Shown piece by piece: positions 44,501-53,337 of a stretch of 55,220 nucleotides of DNA. The notes below the pieces were generated by a model, which saw only the letters and a list, made by a program, of their open reading frames with translations, did no database searches and was not told where the DNA came from. How positions within the stretch are numbered: position 1 is the first letter of the stretch; every line of letters begins with the position of its first letter. The position numbers and the translations under genes were made by a program. Origin of the DNA: an uncultured Pseudomonadales bacterium (GTDB taxonomy: Bacteria > Pseudomonadota > Gammaproteobacteria > Pseudomonadales > Azotimanducaceae); NCBI GenBank assembly GCA_943787425.1, contig CALSMJ010000002.1, positions 1-55,220 of the forward strand. Direction: 5' to 3'.

Positions 44501-45350
44501 GGCCATCCGAACAGCCTGGGTTGCGGCAGGCGATGCCCTCTTGGTCTTCGATGCCAACAACTCTGGCACGGTTGACGCGTCTCGGGAATATGTCTTTACC
44601 GAGTGGGCAGAAGCCGCAACGAGTGATATGGCAGCGCTTCGTGAAGTCTTTGATACCAATCAGGATGATGTGCTCGATGCCAGTGATGACAATTGGGATC
44701 AGTTCAAGGTTTGGCAGGACGCGAACTCGGATGGTGTTACCGATGAAGGCGAGCTGAAATCCCTTGATGAAGCGGGTATCACAAGCATTGCGCTAACCTA
44801 TAACGAGACCAGTGAGTCGAGTACCGAAGCCGGTGGCGATGTCCTCGTTGCTGGGCAATCGGATGTGACCTGGGCCGATGGCCGGGTGACCCAAGCGGAA
44901 GACACCGCTTTTGCCATTGCCGCAGCGGACGACGCGCCAGCGACCGAAAGCGAGCCAAGCGATGCTGCAAATTCTGCAGGCCTGCTGTTAGGCACTGACG
45001 ATGATGCGAACTTGGCGTGGGCACTGTCTGATGAGGGCGGTGCGGCAGATGATGCTTCGATGTTCGCGCTGCAATCTGATGAAGGCGAGGCGATTAGCCT
45101 AGCGGATTTGCTCGGTGATGTGGCGCAAGACGATTTGGCCGATTACATCCGCGTTGAATCAGATGGCTTGAACACGGTGGTCTCGATTAACCCGGATGGT
45201 TTGGGCGCCGATACGGCGCAGCAGCAAAGCCTCACCATTGAAGGCGTCGACCTAACCACCGACACCAATGGCAACGCCCTGGATACCGACAGCATGAACG
45301 AACTGCTTCGGAACCTTTACAATGGCGCCAATGACACCGGCCTGATGTAA
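44494..45350 (+). CDS. Giant adhesin, C-terminal type I secretion target domain
   Basis: Last frame of the adhesin, in register from about 44494 (SDEAIRTAWVAAGDALLVFDAN). It has three DxNxDG-type calcium loops (DANNSGTVDASRE, DTNQDDVLDASDD, DANSDGVTDEGEL) and an acidic linker. The end is a type I secretion target of the VCA0849 kind: ISLADLLGDV, DLADYIRVESDG, QQSLTIEGVDL and a final NELLRNLYNG. This signal engages LapB for export. The protein ends in GLM. Confidence 0.9.
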
Positions 45351-45400
45351 TGGTGGTTAGATCGTGAACGCGGTAGGGTTGCGTGATAGCACGCCCTAAC

Positions 45401-45437
45401 GCGCCTTCATTCGATATGCCTTAAGGCGCGGCGTTTT
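45401..45437 (+). terminator. Possible terminator after adhesin
   Basis: GCGCCTT (45401-45407) pairs with AAGGCGC (45423-45429) over a 15-base loop, followed by GGCGTTTT. It lies 50 bases after the adhesin stop. The large loop and short T-run make it weak. Confidence 0.35.
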
Positions 45438-45456
45438 AAAGGGCGACGCGTTACAA

Positions 45457-45512
45457 AACCAAAGCTGTAAAATACAAGCTGTAAAAAGCAAAGCGTTAAA
45501 AAGTGAGTAAGC
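45457..45512 (+). repeat. Degenerate ~15-bp repeats before the 105-residue gene
   Basis: CAAAGCTGTAAAATA, CAAGCTGTAAAAAG, CAAAGCGTTAAAAAG and then GTAAGCTGTAATG are successive variants of one A-rich unit, ending at the start codon at 45517. They are similar in style to the tract before the adhesin. Confidence 0.6.
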
Positions 45513-45516
45513 TGTA

Positions 45517-45834
45517 ATGCCCTATGTAAAACGAGACGAAGCCGGTCAGATAGTTAGCGTCAGCTTAAGCCGTGAAGACGATGATCAGGAATTTTTGGAT
45601 GCCGAAAGCGCGCAGCTCGCGGCCTTCTTTGAAGACGCAAGGGCCTCGGCGGATTCGCTGCGTGAGTCCGATACCGACTTGGTGCGGGTATTAGAGGATC
45701 TGATCGAGATGCTCACCGCCAAAGGCATTATCTTGTTCACCGAACTGCCGGAATCGGCCCAGCAGAAAATCCTGCTGCGCAAACGTCTTCGAAAAGATCG
45801 CACGAATTCGCTGGACCTATTGGGCGAGGATTAA
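45517..45834 (+). CDS. Conserved small cytoplasmic protein (pseudomonad-type hypothetical)
   Basis: 105 residues, acidic, with no signal or membrane segment. The start MPYVKRDEAGQIVSVSL and the middle DLVRVLEDLIEMLTAKGIILFTELPESAQQKI match a small family that I recall from pseudomonads and relatives. It is often mislabelled as a tryptophan-synthase beta-like protein; no such enzyme is encoded here. The middle is probably helical. It sits between the adhesin and the cupin gene. No role can be assigned. An A-rich degenerate repeat runs up to its start codon. Confidence 0.75.
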   Translation: MPYVKRDEAGQIVSVSLSREDDDQEFLDAESAQLAAFFEDARASADSLRESDTDLVRVLEDLIEMLTAKGIILFTELPESAQQKILLRKRLRKDRTNSLDLLGED

Positions 45835-45849
45835 AGCAGCCGCTTCCGT

Positions 45850-46248
45850 TTAATCCGTTTCCGGCGCGGCGGCATTCTTGGTGCCTTCCCCCGGCGTCAC
45901 AAACAGCATGGTGGTGGGCGCATGCACGCGCGCGGTATGCCACACGCCCTTGGGGATAATCACAAAATCGCTTGGGGTGCTCAGGCGCAGGGCATGTTCT
46001 TGTTGATCCTGCCAAAGCACCAAGGTGATGTCGCCCGTAATGAGCGTGACAAACTCATCCCCTGCTGGATGCACCTCCCAGGTTGGCCAGTCTTCAGCAA
46101 AGTGGTGCTGCGAGATGAGTACATGGCCGGCAAAGCCGTTGAATTCGGCTTCGAGCTCCGGATAAAACGTGGGGGACAGCGCTTTGGTTTTGGCTTCAAG
46201 GCTGGGCGTAAAAATCGCGCGCTCGGTGGCTAAATTAAACGGGTTCAT
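45850..46248 (-). CDS. Cupin-domain protein
   Basis: Single-domain cupin (132 residues). The two conserved boxes are seen as WEVHPAGDEFVTLITGD (motif 1, with His and Glu metal ligands) and FVIIPKGVWHTARVH (motif 2, with the last His). AAGGCAC precedes the ATG. Such small cupins bind a metal and may act as isomerases, dioxygenases or sensors; the sequence does not show which. It converges on the 105-residue gene and is followed on its 5' side by a 0.4-kb non-coding region. Confidence 0.88.
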   Translation of the reverse strand: MNPFNLATERAIFTPSLEAKTKALSPTFYPELEAEFNGFAGHVLISQHHFAEDWPTWEVHPAGDEFVTLITGDITLVLWQDQQEHALRLSTPSDFVIIPKGVWHTARVHAPTTMLFVTPGEGTKNAAAPETD

Positions 46249-46652
46249 GCGGGTGCCTTATTGCGTCTTGGTATCAACCCAAAGTAACACAAGGCCGCCT
46301 TGTACATCACACGCCCACGCAGCGACTGGTGCTGCAGGCCCCGGATAAACGGTGCCGTCATAAAGTCGGCTTAGGGTCGGCGCGGGGTTCGGCAAAGTGA
46401 GCCTAAGAAGGCGGGGTGTTGGCAGGGCATTGGATGCGCCTAAAACGCGGCCAGTGACCGCCAATAAATTGGGCCGTAGGCTCGCGCTTCGCTTTTCTAC
46501 AATCTATCAGTCGGGCAGAGGTCGCTGCGCGGCGAAAACACCGCTCGCAAGCACAAGCTCGCGTTCTGACCGGCGTCGCTTGGCGCGGTTTAAACCGAGC
46601 GCTCCGTTTGCAGCGCTGTTTAAAACCCGCGCCGCGTTGCGGCGCTGTTGGC
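46249..46652. other. 404-bp intergenic region downstream of lapD
   Basis: No supported gene. The part next to lapD has two GC-rich hairpins on the minus strand (see terminator). The rest is the upstream region of the cupin gene. A 68-codon minus-strand frame (46258-46464) has no protein-like features. Confidence 0.45.
46621..46645 (-). terminator. Likely terminator of the lapG-lapD unit
   Basis: On the minus strand GCGCCGC and GCGGCGC pair perfectly around an AAC loop (46629-46645) and are followed by GGGTTTTA. A second weaker hairpin (AGCGCT pairs) lies about 30 bases further on. The T-run is only four bases, so efficiency is uncertain. Confidence 0.45.
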
Positions 46653-48928
46653 TTACGCTTTTTTCTCTTCGAACTGCTGGGTCACAATCGGGCCACTGGC
46701 GCCGTCTAAGCCCAGCTTGTCCACCATCAACAGTTCGTCTTCGCTCGCCACGCCCTCAGCAATGGCGTCGATGCCAATAGAGTGGGCAAGGGTTGCCAAG
46801 GTTTTCAAAAGGTTCTGGTTTACCGAGTCTTTGTGCACGTCTTTGACGAAGAACACATCGATCTTCATGAAGTCCAAGCCCACATCGGTCAGGCGGCCAA
46901 TCTCGGTCATCTGATGCCCCATGTGCTCAAGGCCGGTCTTCACGCCAAACTTTCTGGCCGTGGCGCACAGCTTGTTGAACGAGTCCAGATACCGGAAGCC
47001 CATGGCCTCCAGTAATTGCACGTGCAACAGCGGATGCTGGCCGGCGCCGCGGGCGGCGAGGGTTTTTTCAAGCCAGACGGTGAAGGCGGGCTCCCGAATC
47101 ACTTCGGCCGAGAGTTTTACCGCCACCGGCTCGTTGTGTTCTTCGATGTAGTCTAGGGCCAAGGTCACCATCAGGCGGTCTAGCGCCTCGGTCATGTTGA
47201 GCCGGGTAATCCACGGCAGGAACTGCCCGCCATTTAAGATTTCATGGGGCCGTCGCAGGCGCAGGTTCGCCTCATAATGCAGCAGCGAGCCGTCGAGCTT
47301 GGCCACGGGCGTGGTAAACAAATCGAACAGGTCATTGTCGAACGCTTCTTTGAAAATGCCGCGCCAGGTTTCCATTTCCTGCATGGCATCGGTGGCGTCC
47401 CCATTGCCCATGTAAGCCACGTGGATGTTGGACTCGCCTTCTTCCTCGCTGGTTGAAAGGCCTTTGTCCAGCGCGCCCATCAGGCCGCCAACGGGGTCCA
47501 GCGGGTTAAAGTAGATGGCGGAAATGGCAAGTTCGGTTGCGTCCTGCATGCCGTGCTTTGCCAGAATGTTGTAAGACTCGGTTTGCAGTTCCCGGCCAAC
47601 GCTCATGGGGTCGTTAATGCTGGCCATGGTGACCTGAATGGCGTGCTCGGTGGTTTCCCCATCCAGGGTCACGGTGTACTTAAACTCGGTCACACCCTCG
47701 ACGCTGATTTCGCTTAAGTAGATGAACAGGCCATCACCGGCATAGGTCACGTCCCCCATATCCGTTTGTTGGGTAATCTCGATGGTTGCGCGGCCGCTTC
47801 TTGACCCTCTGCGAGCACTTGGATGTGCACCGAAGGCCGGGCTTGGGCGGCGCCATCGGCGCCTCGGGGTTCTTTGTTGCGATCGGCCGGCACGATGTGG
47901 AAGTAGCCTTTGCCGTCGACATAAATCTTGGAGCGCTGCTTCAACGCCGGCGCCAGCACCATAAAGTCCGAGCCGTTCAAGCGTGAGGCCGTCCAGCCGC
48001 CGTTGATGTTCACCAGCCAGCGAATTTGGCTGCCGAGGTCGGTCAGCATGGCGTCGACATTTTTATAACCGAAGGTGTTGTTGAGCTCGACCAACTTGGT
48101 GATGCGCATGATGGCAATGGCGCCCGCGCCGGTTGAGTCATCACGCTGCAGGGTCGACTTGAACACGGTCATAAAATGATCCCGGTTCAGCAGCTTGGTC
48201 ACCTTGTCTTCTTGAAGTTCTTGACGGTATTGGTTCAGGGTTTCGGCTTCTTGCTCGAGCATGGCTTTGACCCGGGCGGCGAGGGCGTTCATGGCGACCA
48301 CGACGCGCTTAAATTCAAAGGTATAAGGCTCGGGGGTGGTGATGAACCGGCGTTCGCCCAAGGCATTGGCCTGGATGACCACCGCGTCAAGCGGGCTCAA
48401 TATGCGCTTTAGGGCAAGGTTGCCCAGCAGCCCGGCAATGAACGTGGTGATCAGGAATAAAATGGACAACTGAATTGAGCCTTCCCAAAGCTCGGTATAC
48501 ACGCTTTCGGTGGGGGTGGTGAGCGCAAGATCGCCCAACGGCGTCCAGCCGGCTTGGATGCTCACCGTGCCGGGGGTGGGCTCGATCGGGAACAGACCCT
48601 TGAACCAATCGGGCGCGGAGCCGGGTTTTTCTGGCGCTTGGTCGTCGAACAACACCTCATCATCGGGTGAGACAAGCCTAATGGTGCGGATATAGCCTTG
48701 ATCCATGGGCGGCTTTAACCAGGTTTCGAGGTGAGCCTTATCGCAGGTTTCCATCGCGCAATCGCTGTTCAGCAGCAGTCCGAGAAAGTTTGCATAGTTT
48801 TGGTTGTGACCGCTTACGGATCGCTCCATGTACTGTTGGGCCGACATACTGGACGTGAAGACACTGCCCACAAAAATAATCGACAGCAGAATCAGAATGG
48901 CGATCCAGAGTTGCTTATAAAGCGTCAT
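46653..48928 (-). CDS. lapD: LapD-like c-di-GMP receptor, frameshifted
   Basis: Inner-membrane protein (about 758 codons) that binds c-di-GMP with an inactive EAL domain and, when bound, sequesters LapG. TM1 is near residues 8-28. The periplasmic LapD/MoxY-type sensor follows (YMERSVSGHNQNYANFLG and SIQAGWTPLGDLALT), then TM2 near 152-172, HAMP, a degenerate GGDEF (RLNGSDF in place of RxGGDEF) and a degenerate EAL (YEANLRL instead of EAL; AEGVASEDE kept). About 80 extra residues seem to lie between the two enzymatic-type domains. The first frame runs to about 47790 and the second starts there (TIEITQQTD); a loss of one base or gain of two explains it. GGAGGAG precedes the ATG. It lies 70 bases after lapG. 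Confidence 0.9.
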
Positions 48929-48998
48929 GATGTAACTCCTCCAAGGGCGGGCACTAGGGCGTCGTTTGGGTTGGTGATGCTCGGGATATTAAGCGCGT

Positions 48999-49694
48999 TC
49001 AACAGGCTTCTCCTGGCAGGCAGACGCCTTCGGTTTTCATTTTAGTCAGGGCGTCGCCCCAACGCGACAGGCGATTGGTTGGGCTGTCGTTCGAGGCTTT
49101 GGTGCCATGGCCCACGGTAATGACGCCAGTGTTAAAACCAAACACGGGCTTTAAGTCGCGGCGCAGCGAGCCGCGCACAATGTCTTTAACCATGTTATCC
49201 AAGATCATGGGCTCGGCATTGGGTTTGGGGTAGTAGGCCAGCACCATGTGGGCTTGGTTCTTGGCGCCGCTGGCGCTGTCGATGCGCGCCTTGACGTAGG
49301 TAATCCGGAGTTTTTCATCCGGCATGCCGGCCATGACCAAGGTGATGTACTTCGAGATACTAAAGTCCTCGCAATCGCCTCTGCGGCGGGCCATGGTTTC
49401 AAGGGGGGTGGCCCAATAGTCTTCTTCTTTCCAGTTCTCGATATCGGCAATCCACTTAATTCGGGAATTAAAGAAGTTGTTCACATACAACAGTTTGTCT
49501 TTATCCGGCAGGCCTCGGATTTTGGTGATCATTTTGATCCATTGATCGATCATGGCGCCGGTTTCTGCGCCGTAGGTGGCGAGCGCACTGCTCTTAACGG
49601 CTTCTAGCGAGACATTGGCCGTGGTGACGCCAACAACGCCTAAGGTCAGGAGCAGCGTAAAACGCAGGCAGTGGTGTTTGATCTGTGAGATCAA
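48999..49694 (-). CDS. lapG: LapG-like periplasmic cysteine protease
   Basis: Periplasmic bacterial-transglutaminase-like cysteine protease that releases the adhesin by cutting its TAAG site. The catalytic triad is visible: Cys in RRRGDCEDFSI, His in NQAHMVLAYY and Asp in MILDNM (Cys108, His149 and Asp166 from this start). I chose the TTG at 49694 because GAGG lies eight bases before it and the protein then begins with a good signal peptide (CLRFTLLLTLGVV, then TTA). A TTG at 49730 would add twelve residues. It is the first gene of lapG-lapD on the minus strand, divergent from the TolC-OmpA gene. In the known system Ca2+ is needed for activity and LapD holds LapG in check at high c-di-GMP. 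Confidence 0.93.
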   Translation of the reverse strand: MISQIKHHCLRFTLLLTLGVVGVTTANVSLEAVKSSALATYGAETGAMIDQWIKMITKIRGLPDKDKLLYVNNFFNSRIKWIADIENWKEEDYWATPLETMARRRGDCEDFSISKYITLVMAGMPDEKLRITYVKARIDSASGAKNQAHMVLAYYPKPNAEPMILDNMVKDIVRGSLRRDLKPVFGFNTGVITVGHGTKASNDSPTNRLSRWGDALTKMKTEGVCLPGEAC

Positions 49695-49845
49695 GGATGG
49701 TACCTCGAATAATATCAGGTGGTGAATCAATTCAAATTTTTAGAATTGGCCGTAAATAATGCAATGAAATGAGTAGGTTGCCTAGTGTTTATTTCGCCTT
49801 TCTTGAACGGGCAATCAGTTGTGAAAAGCAGCTTTTTCACTTAGG

Positions 49846-51867
49846 ATGCCCACCACCTACACGCTTTTTGAGGTTTTGGTGCCCCCGCAAGCTGCTCAAA
49901 GACAGAAGGTTACGCCCCTCGGTTTAGGATTGCACTCGCTTAAGGCGGGCCTACGAGCATGGCAAGCGCTGTGGGTTGCCGCGCTCATGGCGTTGAGCAC
50001 TGGGGCGATAGCTGCCGAGCCGGATCGGGTGTTTTCAGATGCCCTGCGCAAAGCGGTTTTAGATAACCCGCGGGTGGCCACCGAGTGGTATCGATTTGAA
50101 GCGTCGATTGCAGCAGAACGCGCGGCCAAGGGGGCCATGCTGCCGGATATAAACCTCGCAGCGGACGCCGCGCGCGAAGAGCGGCAGACCCCGCAAACCC
50201 AGTTTCAGCCTTATTCCACCAGCAACAACACTTTAACCATCAATCAAATGCTGTTCGATGGGTTCCGCTCGTTGGAGCTCACGAAAGAAAAGCGATTTGA
50301 AAGCTACGCCCAGTTTTATCAGTTGCGCGATGCGTCCGAGCAAGTGGCGCTCGATGCCGCGGAAGCGTTTTTGGATGTCTATCGTCAACAGACTTTGGTT
50401 GAATACTCGATCGACAACCTGATCGAGCATCGGCAGGTGTTCTTACGAATCAAGGTACGAACCACCGGCGGGATGGACGCCGATGTGGATTTAGAGCAGG
50501 CCCAAGCCCGTTTGAGTTTGGCGGAATCGAATTTATTGGTGGAGCTGAATAACCTCAACGATCGCAAAACCGGGTATCAGCGCATTGTGGGCGTGCCGCC
50601 AGCCGATGGTTTGGTGCTGCCGACGCGAAGTTTTGAGTTGCCGGGCAGCCGGGACATTGCCTTGCGGGTTGCCTATCAACAAAGCCCCGTGCTCGATCTG
50701 AACGAGCAAACCAGCAGGGCGCGGCAAGCGGGCGTCCGCGCCAATCGGGGGGCGTTTTATCCGACGATTGAACTGCGTTATCGCAACCAAAATGACAAGA
50801 ATCGCGAAGGCGTATCGGGCAGTTTTGAAGAAGAAGCGGTGGAAGTCGCGCTCAACCTGAATCTGTATCGTGGCGGCTCGGATCAAGCCTTGACGCGCGA
50901 GGCGCACAACCTGTATTACTCCGCCCTGGAGCAGCAAAAGGTGGCGTGCATTAATGTCCGCCAGGACGTGCTCAACGCCTATAACGAGGTGGCGATTTTA
51001 AAGAGTCGCGTTGAAATCTTGAAAGACAACCTGCGCAGTCAGGAAATCTCCAAAGATGCCTATAAAGCGCAGTTTGCCATCGGCAACCGTTCGCTTTTGG
51101 ATATGCTCGATGGCGTGAACGAATATTTTGTGACGCGGAATTCGGTAACCAATGCCGAGATTGATCTGGCCAAGGCGGAGATTCGAACCCTTGCGGTGAT
51201 GGGTGTGCTGCTGACAACGGTTGGGATTGAAGGCCGTAATCAAGAAGTTTTGTCTGAGTATGTTGAAAAACTGATGGCGGATTCGGCTGGATTTGACGAA
51301 TCGATTTGCCCGTCGGATATCCCAATATTGGCAGATGTTGATATCCAGGCGATCTATGCCAAGGCCGATGCCGATTTTGAAGCCGAAGACGGCGCCCAAT
51401 ACGAAGGCGATGGCGGTTTTGGGGGCGATGGCGGCTTTGGGGGCGACGGCGGCTTTGGCGGATTTGAAGAAGGCGGTTTTGGCAGCACGGAAGTGGAAGA
51501 CCCCTTCGGGTTTGATGAACCGACGGACGTGGTGCCAGGGGCTGAAGAAGTACTGGTGTATTACGCCCACGATTCCTTCGATATCCCGATGGATTTTGAT
51601 GCAGAGTTGGAGAATCTTGCGATCCGGCTCTCGGAGGACCCCGAGGCGAAAGCCTTGATTGAAGGCCATGCTGATGACTCGGGTGCGAGAAGGTATAACA
51701 ATACGTTGTCCTTGGAGCGCGCCGAGGCGATCAAGCGGCGGTTGGTGCAGCAGTACGCCGTCAACCCGGAACAAATCGAGCTGATCGGTTTTGGCGAAGA
51801 TCGCCCGCGCGAAGATGCGCCCGAAGAGCAGGCTCAAAATCGTCGTGCGGTGATCCTGGTCGAATAA
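49846..51867 (+). CDS. TolC-family outer-membrane channel fused to OmpA domain
   Basis: 673 residues, well above the ~450 of ordinary TolC/LapE proteins. A long N-region leads to a signal peptide cleaved near residue 57 (TGAIAA/EPD). Two TolC repeats follow (about 58-480), with TLTINQMLFDGFRS and VEVALNLNLYRGGSD as the beta-strand/hairpin signatures of type I secretion channels. A Gly/Asp-rich linker (about 520-548, units of GGDGGF) follows. The C-terminal ~110 residues are an OmpA-like peptidoglycan-binding domain: VYYAHDSFDIP, then EGHADDSGARRYN, SLERAEAIK and GFGEDRP. It is the expected outer-membrane partner of LapB-LapC and would also anchor the secreted adhesin to the wall. The start at 49846 has a weak ribosome site. 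It is divergent from lapG. Confidence 0.92.
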   Translation: MPTTYTLFEVLVPPQAAQRQKVTPLGLGLHSLKAGLRAWQALWVAALMALSTGAIAAEPDRVFSDALRKAVLDNPRVATEWYRFEASIAAERAAKGAMLPDINLAADAAREERQTPQTQFQPYSTSNNTLTINQMLFDGFRSLELTKEKRFESYAQFYQLRDASEQVALDAAEAFLDVYRQQTLVEYSIDNLIEHRQVFLRIKVRTTGGMDADVDLEQAQARLSLAESNLLVELNNLNDRKTGYQRIVGVPPADGLVLPTRSFELPGSRDIALRVAYQQSPVLDLNEQTSRARQAGVRANRGAFYPTIELRYRNQNDKNREGVSGSFEEEAVEVALNLNLYRGGSDQALTREAHNLYYSALEQQKVACINVRQDVLNAYNEVAILKSRVEILKDNLRSQEISKDAYKAQFAIGNRSLLDMLDGVNEYFVTRNSVTNAEIDLAKAEIRTLAVMGVLLTTVGIEGRNQEVLSEYVEKLMADSAGFDESICPSDIPILADVDIQAIYAKADADFEAEDGAQYEGDGGFGGDGGFGGDGGFGGFEEGGFGSTEVEDPFGFDEPTDVVPGAEEVLVYYAHDSFDIPMDFDAELENLAIRLSEDPEAKALIEGHADDSGARRYNNTLSLERAEAIKRRLVQQYAVNPEQIELIGFGEDRPREDAPEEQAQNRRAVILVE

Positions 51868-52110
51868 TCGGGTGGTCACCTGATCGCGAATGCGAGGGTG
51901 CCTGTTGCTGAGCCCTGATCCTTAATCAAGTTATCTGTCGGCTTGCCGCGTGCAGGGCCTAACCAATTGCATCCCAATTAGATAATGCGCTGGTTGCCGG
52001 GGCGCGCAAGACCTTTTTCGATCGACTGGGGCGCCGCATTTTACAGTGCGAGGCTGTCGGAAAACCGTTACAGTTTAGGAAAGGAACCGAATAAGGGCAT
52101 AGGTGCGGGC
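51868..52110. other. 243-bp intergenic region
   Basis: No gene or clear terminator. The reading frame of the next gene is open back to 51985, but without a ribosome site. A short AGGTG before the ATG at 52111 supports the start chosen there. Confidence 0.4.
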
Positions 52111-52497
52111 ATGAAAACGTGGATGATTCGAATTGCGGCGGCCTTGCCGGGCTTTTTGTTGCTCATGAACGCGGTCGGGCTGGCGGTTGCGCCAGAAGGC
52201 GTGGTGACCTCGCTCGGCATGACCTATCTCGATGGCCTAGGGCGCAGTTCGCAGGTGGGTGATACGGGCGCTTTTTTTGCCTGCGGCGGTCTGTTTATTG
52301 TGTATGGCGCATTCCGGGCGCGGCCGCAGTGGATTATGGCCGGCGCTTTTTTGTTTTTGGTCGCCGCAATGTATCGCGTGTTGGCCGCGGTGCTGCATGG
52401 CGCGGAATTCGCAACCACCTTCATTACGGTGGAAGTGGTGTCGTTCCTTTGGCTGATGATTGCCGCCAAATTGGTCGTCAGCACCGACGCCGATTGA
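52111..52497 (+). CDS. Small integral membrane protein (four predicted helices)
   Basis: 128 residues with about four hydrophobic segments (IAAALPGFLLLMNAVGLAV, then ACGGLFIVYGAF, IMAGAFLFLVAAMYRVLAAVL and VEVVSFLWLMIAAKLVV). The layout, with one GLG/GRS loop between TM1 and TM2, resembles the DUF4345-type family, which is uncharacterised. I chose the ATG at 52111, because the extra 42 codons upstream contain no sensible sequence. No catalytic motif. Function unknown. Confidence 0.75.
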   Translation: MKTWMIRIAAALPGFLLLMNAVGLAVAPEGVVTSLGMTYLDGLGRSSQVGDTGAFFACGGLFIVYGAFRARPQWIMAGAFLFLVAAMYRVLAAVLHGAEFATTFITVEVVSFLWLMIAAKLVVSTDAD

Positions 52498-52774
52498 AGG
52501 GTTTATGGCAGCGCCGCGCTCGATGCAATCAATGGCGTGCTGATCAGGTCGCGCGGTCCTGCAGCGCGAGCAAGTCGCGTTCACAACTTTAGAAATCGCA
52601 AGCGGGGTCACAAGGCCAGTGTACAGGGCGACCTGCTCGCCGCTTGGTGGCAACGGTTTTAGCCCAACGACTTGGATCAAGGCAAATTGATAACGCGTTT
52701 TGATCTGCGCGCAACAACACGCTGATGCGGATCTCGCGCCGAGGATGAACCCCAATAAAAAAGGAGTAACTGCT
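52498..52774. other. 277-bp intergenic region
   Basis: No gene or repeat supported. AAGGAG at 52761-52766 is the Shine-Dalgarno for the next gene. Confidence 0.4.
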
Positions 52775-53182
52775 ATGTCTAAAACGCTGAAAATCGTGCT
52801 GATTCTAATCGGCCTGTATGCCGCATCGGTTGCCTTGTTTGAGTCTCTGCTGGGGTACTTTCAGCCAGAAAACGAAGCAACCCTCGTTGTCACAACCTTT
52901 GATTCGGCTGATGTGGGCGCTGATCGGGTTTTGGTTCGAATCGAGCATGAGGGTGAGCTCTTTGTTGCGGTGAATCATTGGCCGCGACAATGGTATGACC
53001 GGTTGCTTGAAAATGATCAAGTTCGGGTTCGATACGACGACGTTGATGGCCGCTACACGGCCGCCGAAGTGTCGGGCACGGCGGCGGCAGAGCTCGATGC
53101 CGTGCGCCCCTTGAGTTTGGGGTTTCGTATTTTGACTGGGTTTCCGCCGCGTTACTTTGTCCGACTCACGCCGAATACCTAG
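52775..53182 (+). CDS. Small membrane-anchored protein, DUF385-like C-terminus (tentative)
   Basis: 135 residues. One N-terminal membrane helix (IVLILIGLYAASVALFESL) is followed by a beta-rich domain with ADRVLVRIEHEGELFVAVNH, WYDRLLENDQVRVRYD and GRYTAAEVSG. The order resembles the F420/flavin-binding split-barrel DUF385/nitroreductase family, but key ligand residues cannot be checked here, so this is tentative. AAGGAG lies nine bases before the ATG at 52775; the frame is open further upstream without a ribosome site. It precedes the HTTM-DCC gene and may share its transcript. Confidence 0.65.
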   Translation: MSKTLKIVLILIGLYAASVALFESLLGYFQPENEATLVVTTFDSADVGADRVLVRIEHEGELFVAVNHWPRQWYDRLLENDQVRVRYDDVDGRYTAAEVSGTAAAELDAVRPLSLGFRILTGFPPRYFVRLTPNT

Positions 53183-53337
53183 TTTATCCACACGTTAGGG
53201 CTGCCCGCGCGGCGGCGCGGATCCAGGCTCAAGATGCTTTGAAACAGCGGATTGCCGAGGGTTAACTTACTGGTGCTGGCTCGATCCTGCTTCGCGATCG
53301 AGCTATCATAGATGCCTTAAAACCGAAGGTGAATTTT

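Noticed and set aside
44541..44659. EF-hand-like loops as a separate calcium-binding protein starting at 44541
   Set aside because: The frame is open back to about 44494 and continues the adhesin sequence (AWVAAGDALLVFDAN); the loops belong to the adhesin C-terminal domain.
46258..46464. 68-codon minus-strand frame between cupin gene and lapD
   Set aside because: Pro/Leu/Ala-rich composition typical of GC-rich non-coding DNA, no domain, no ribosome site; the cupin gene's own leader occupies this place.
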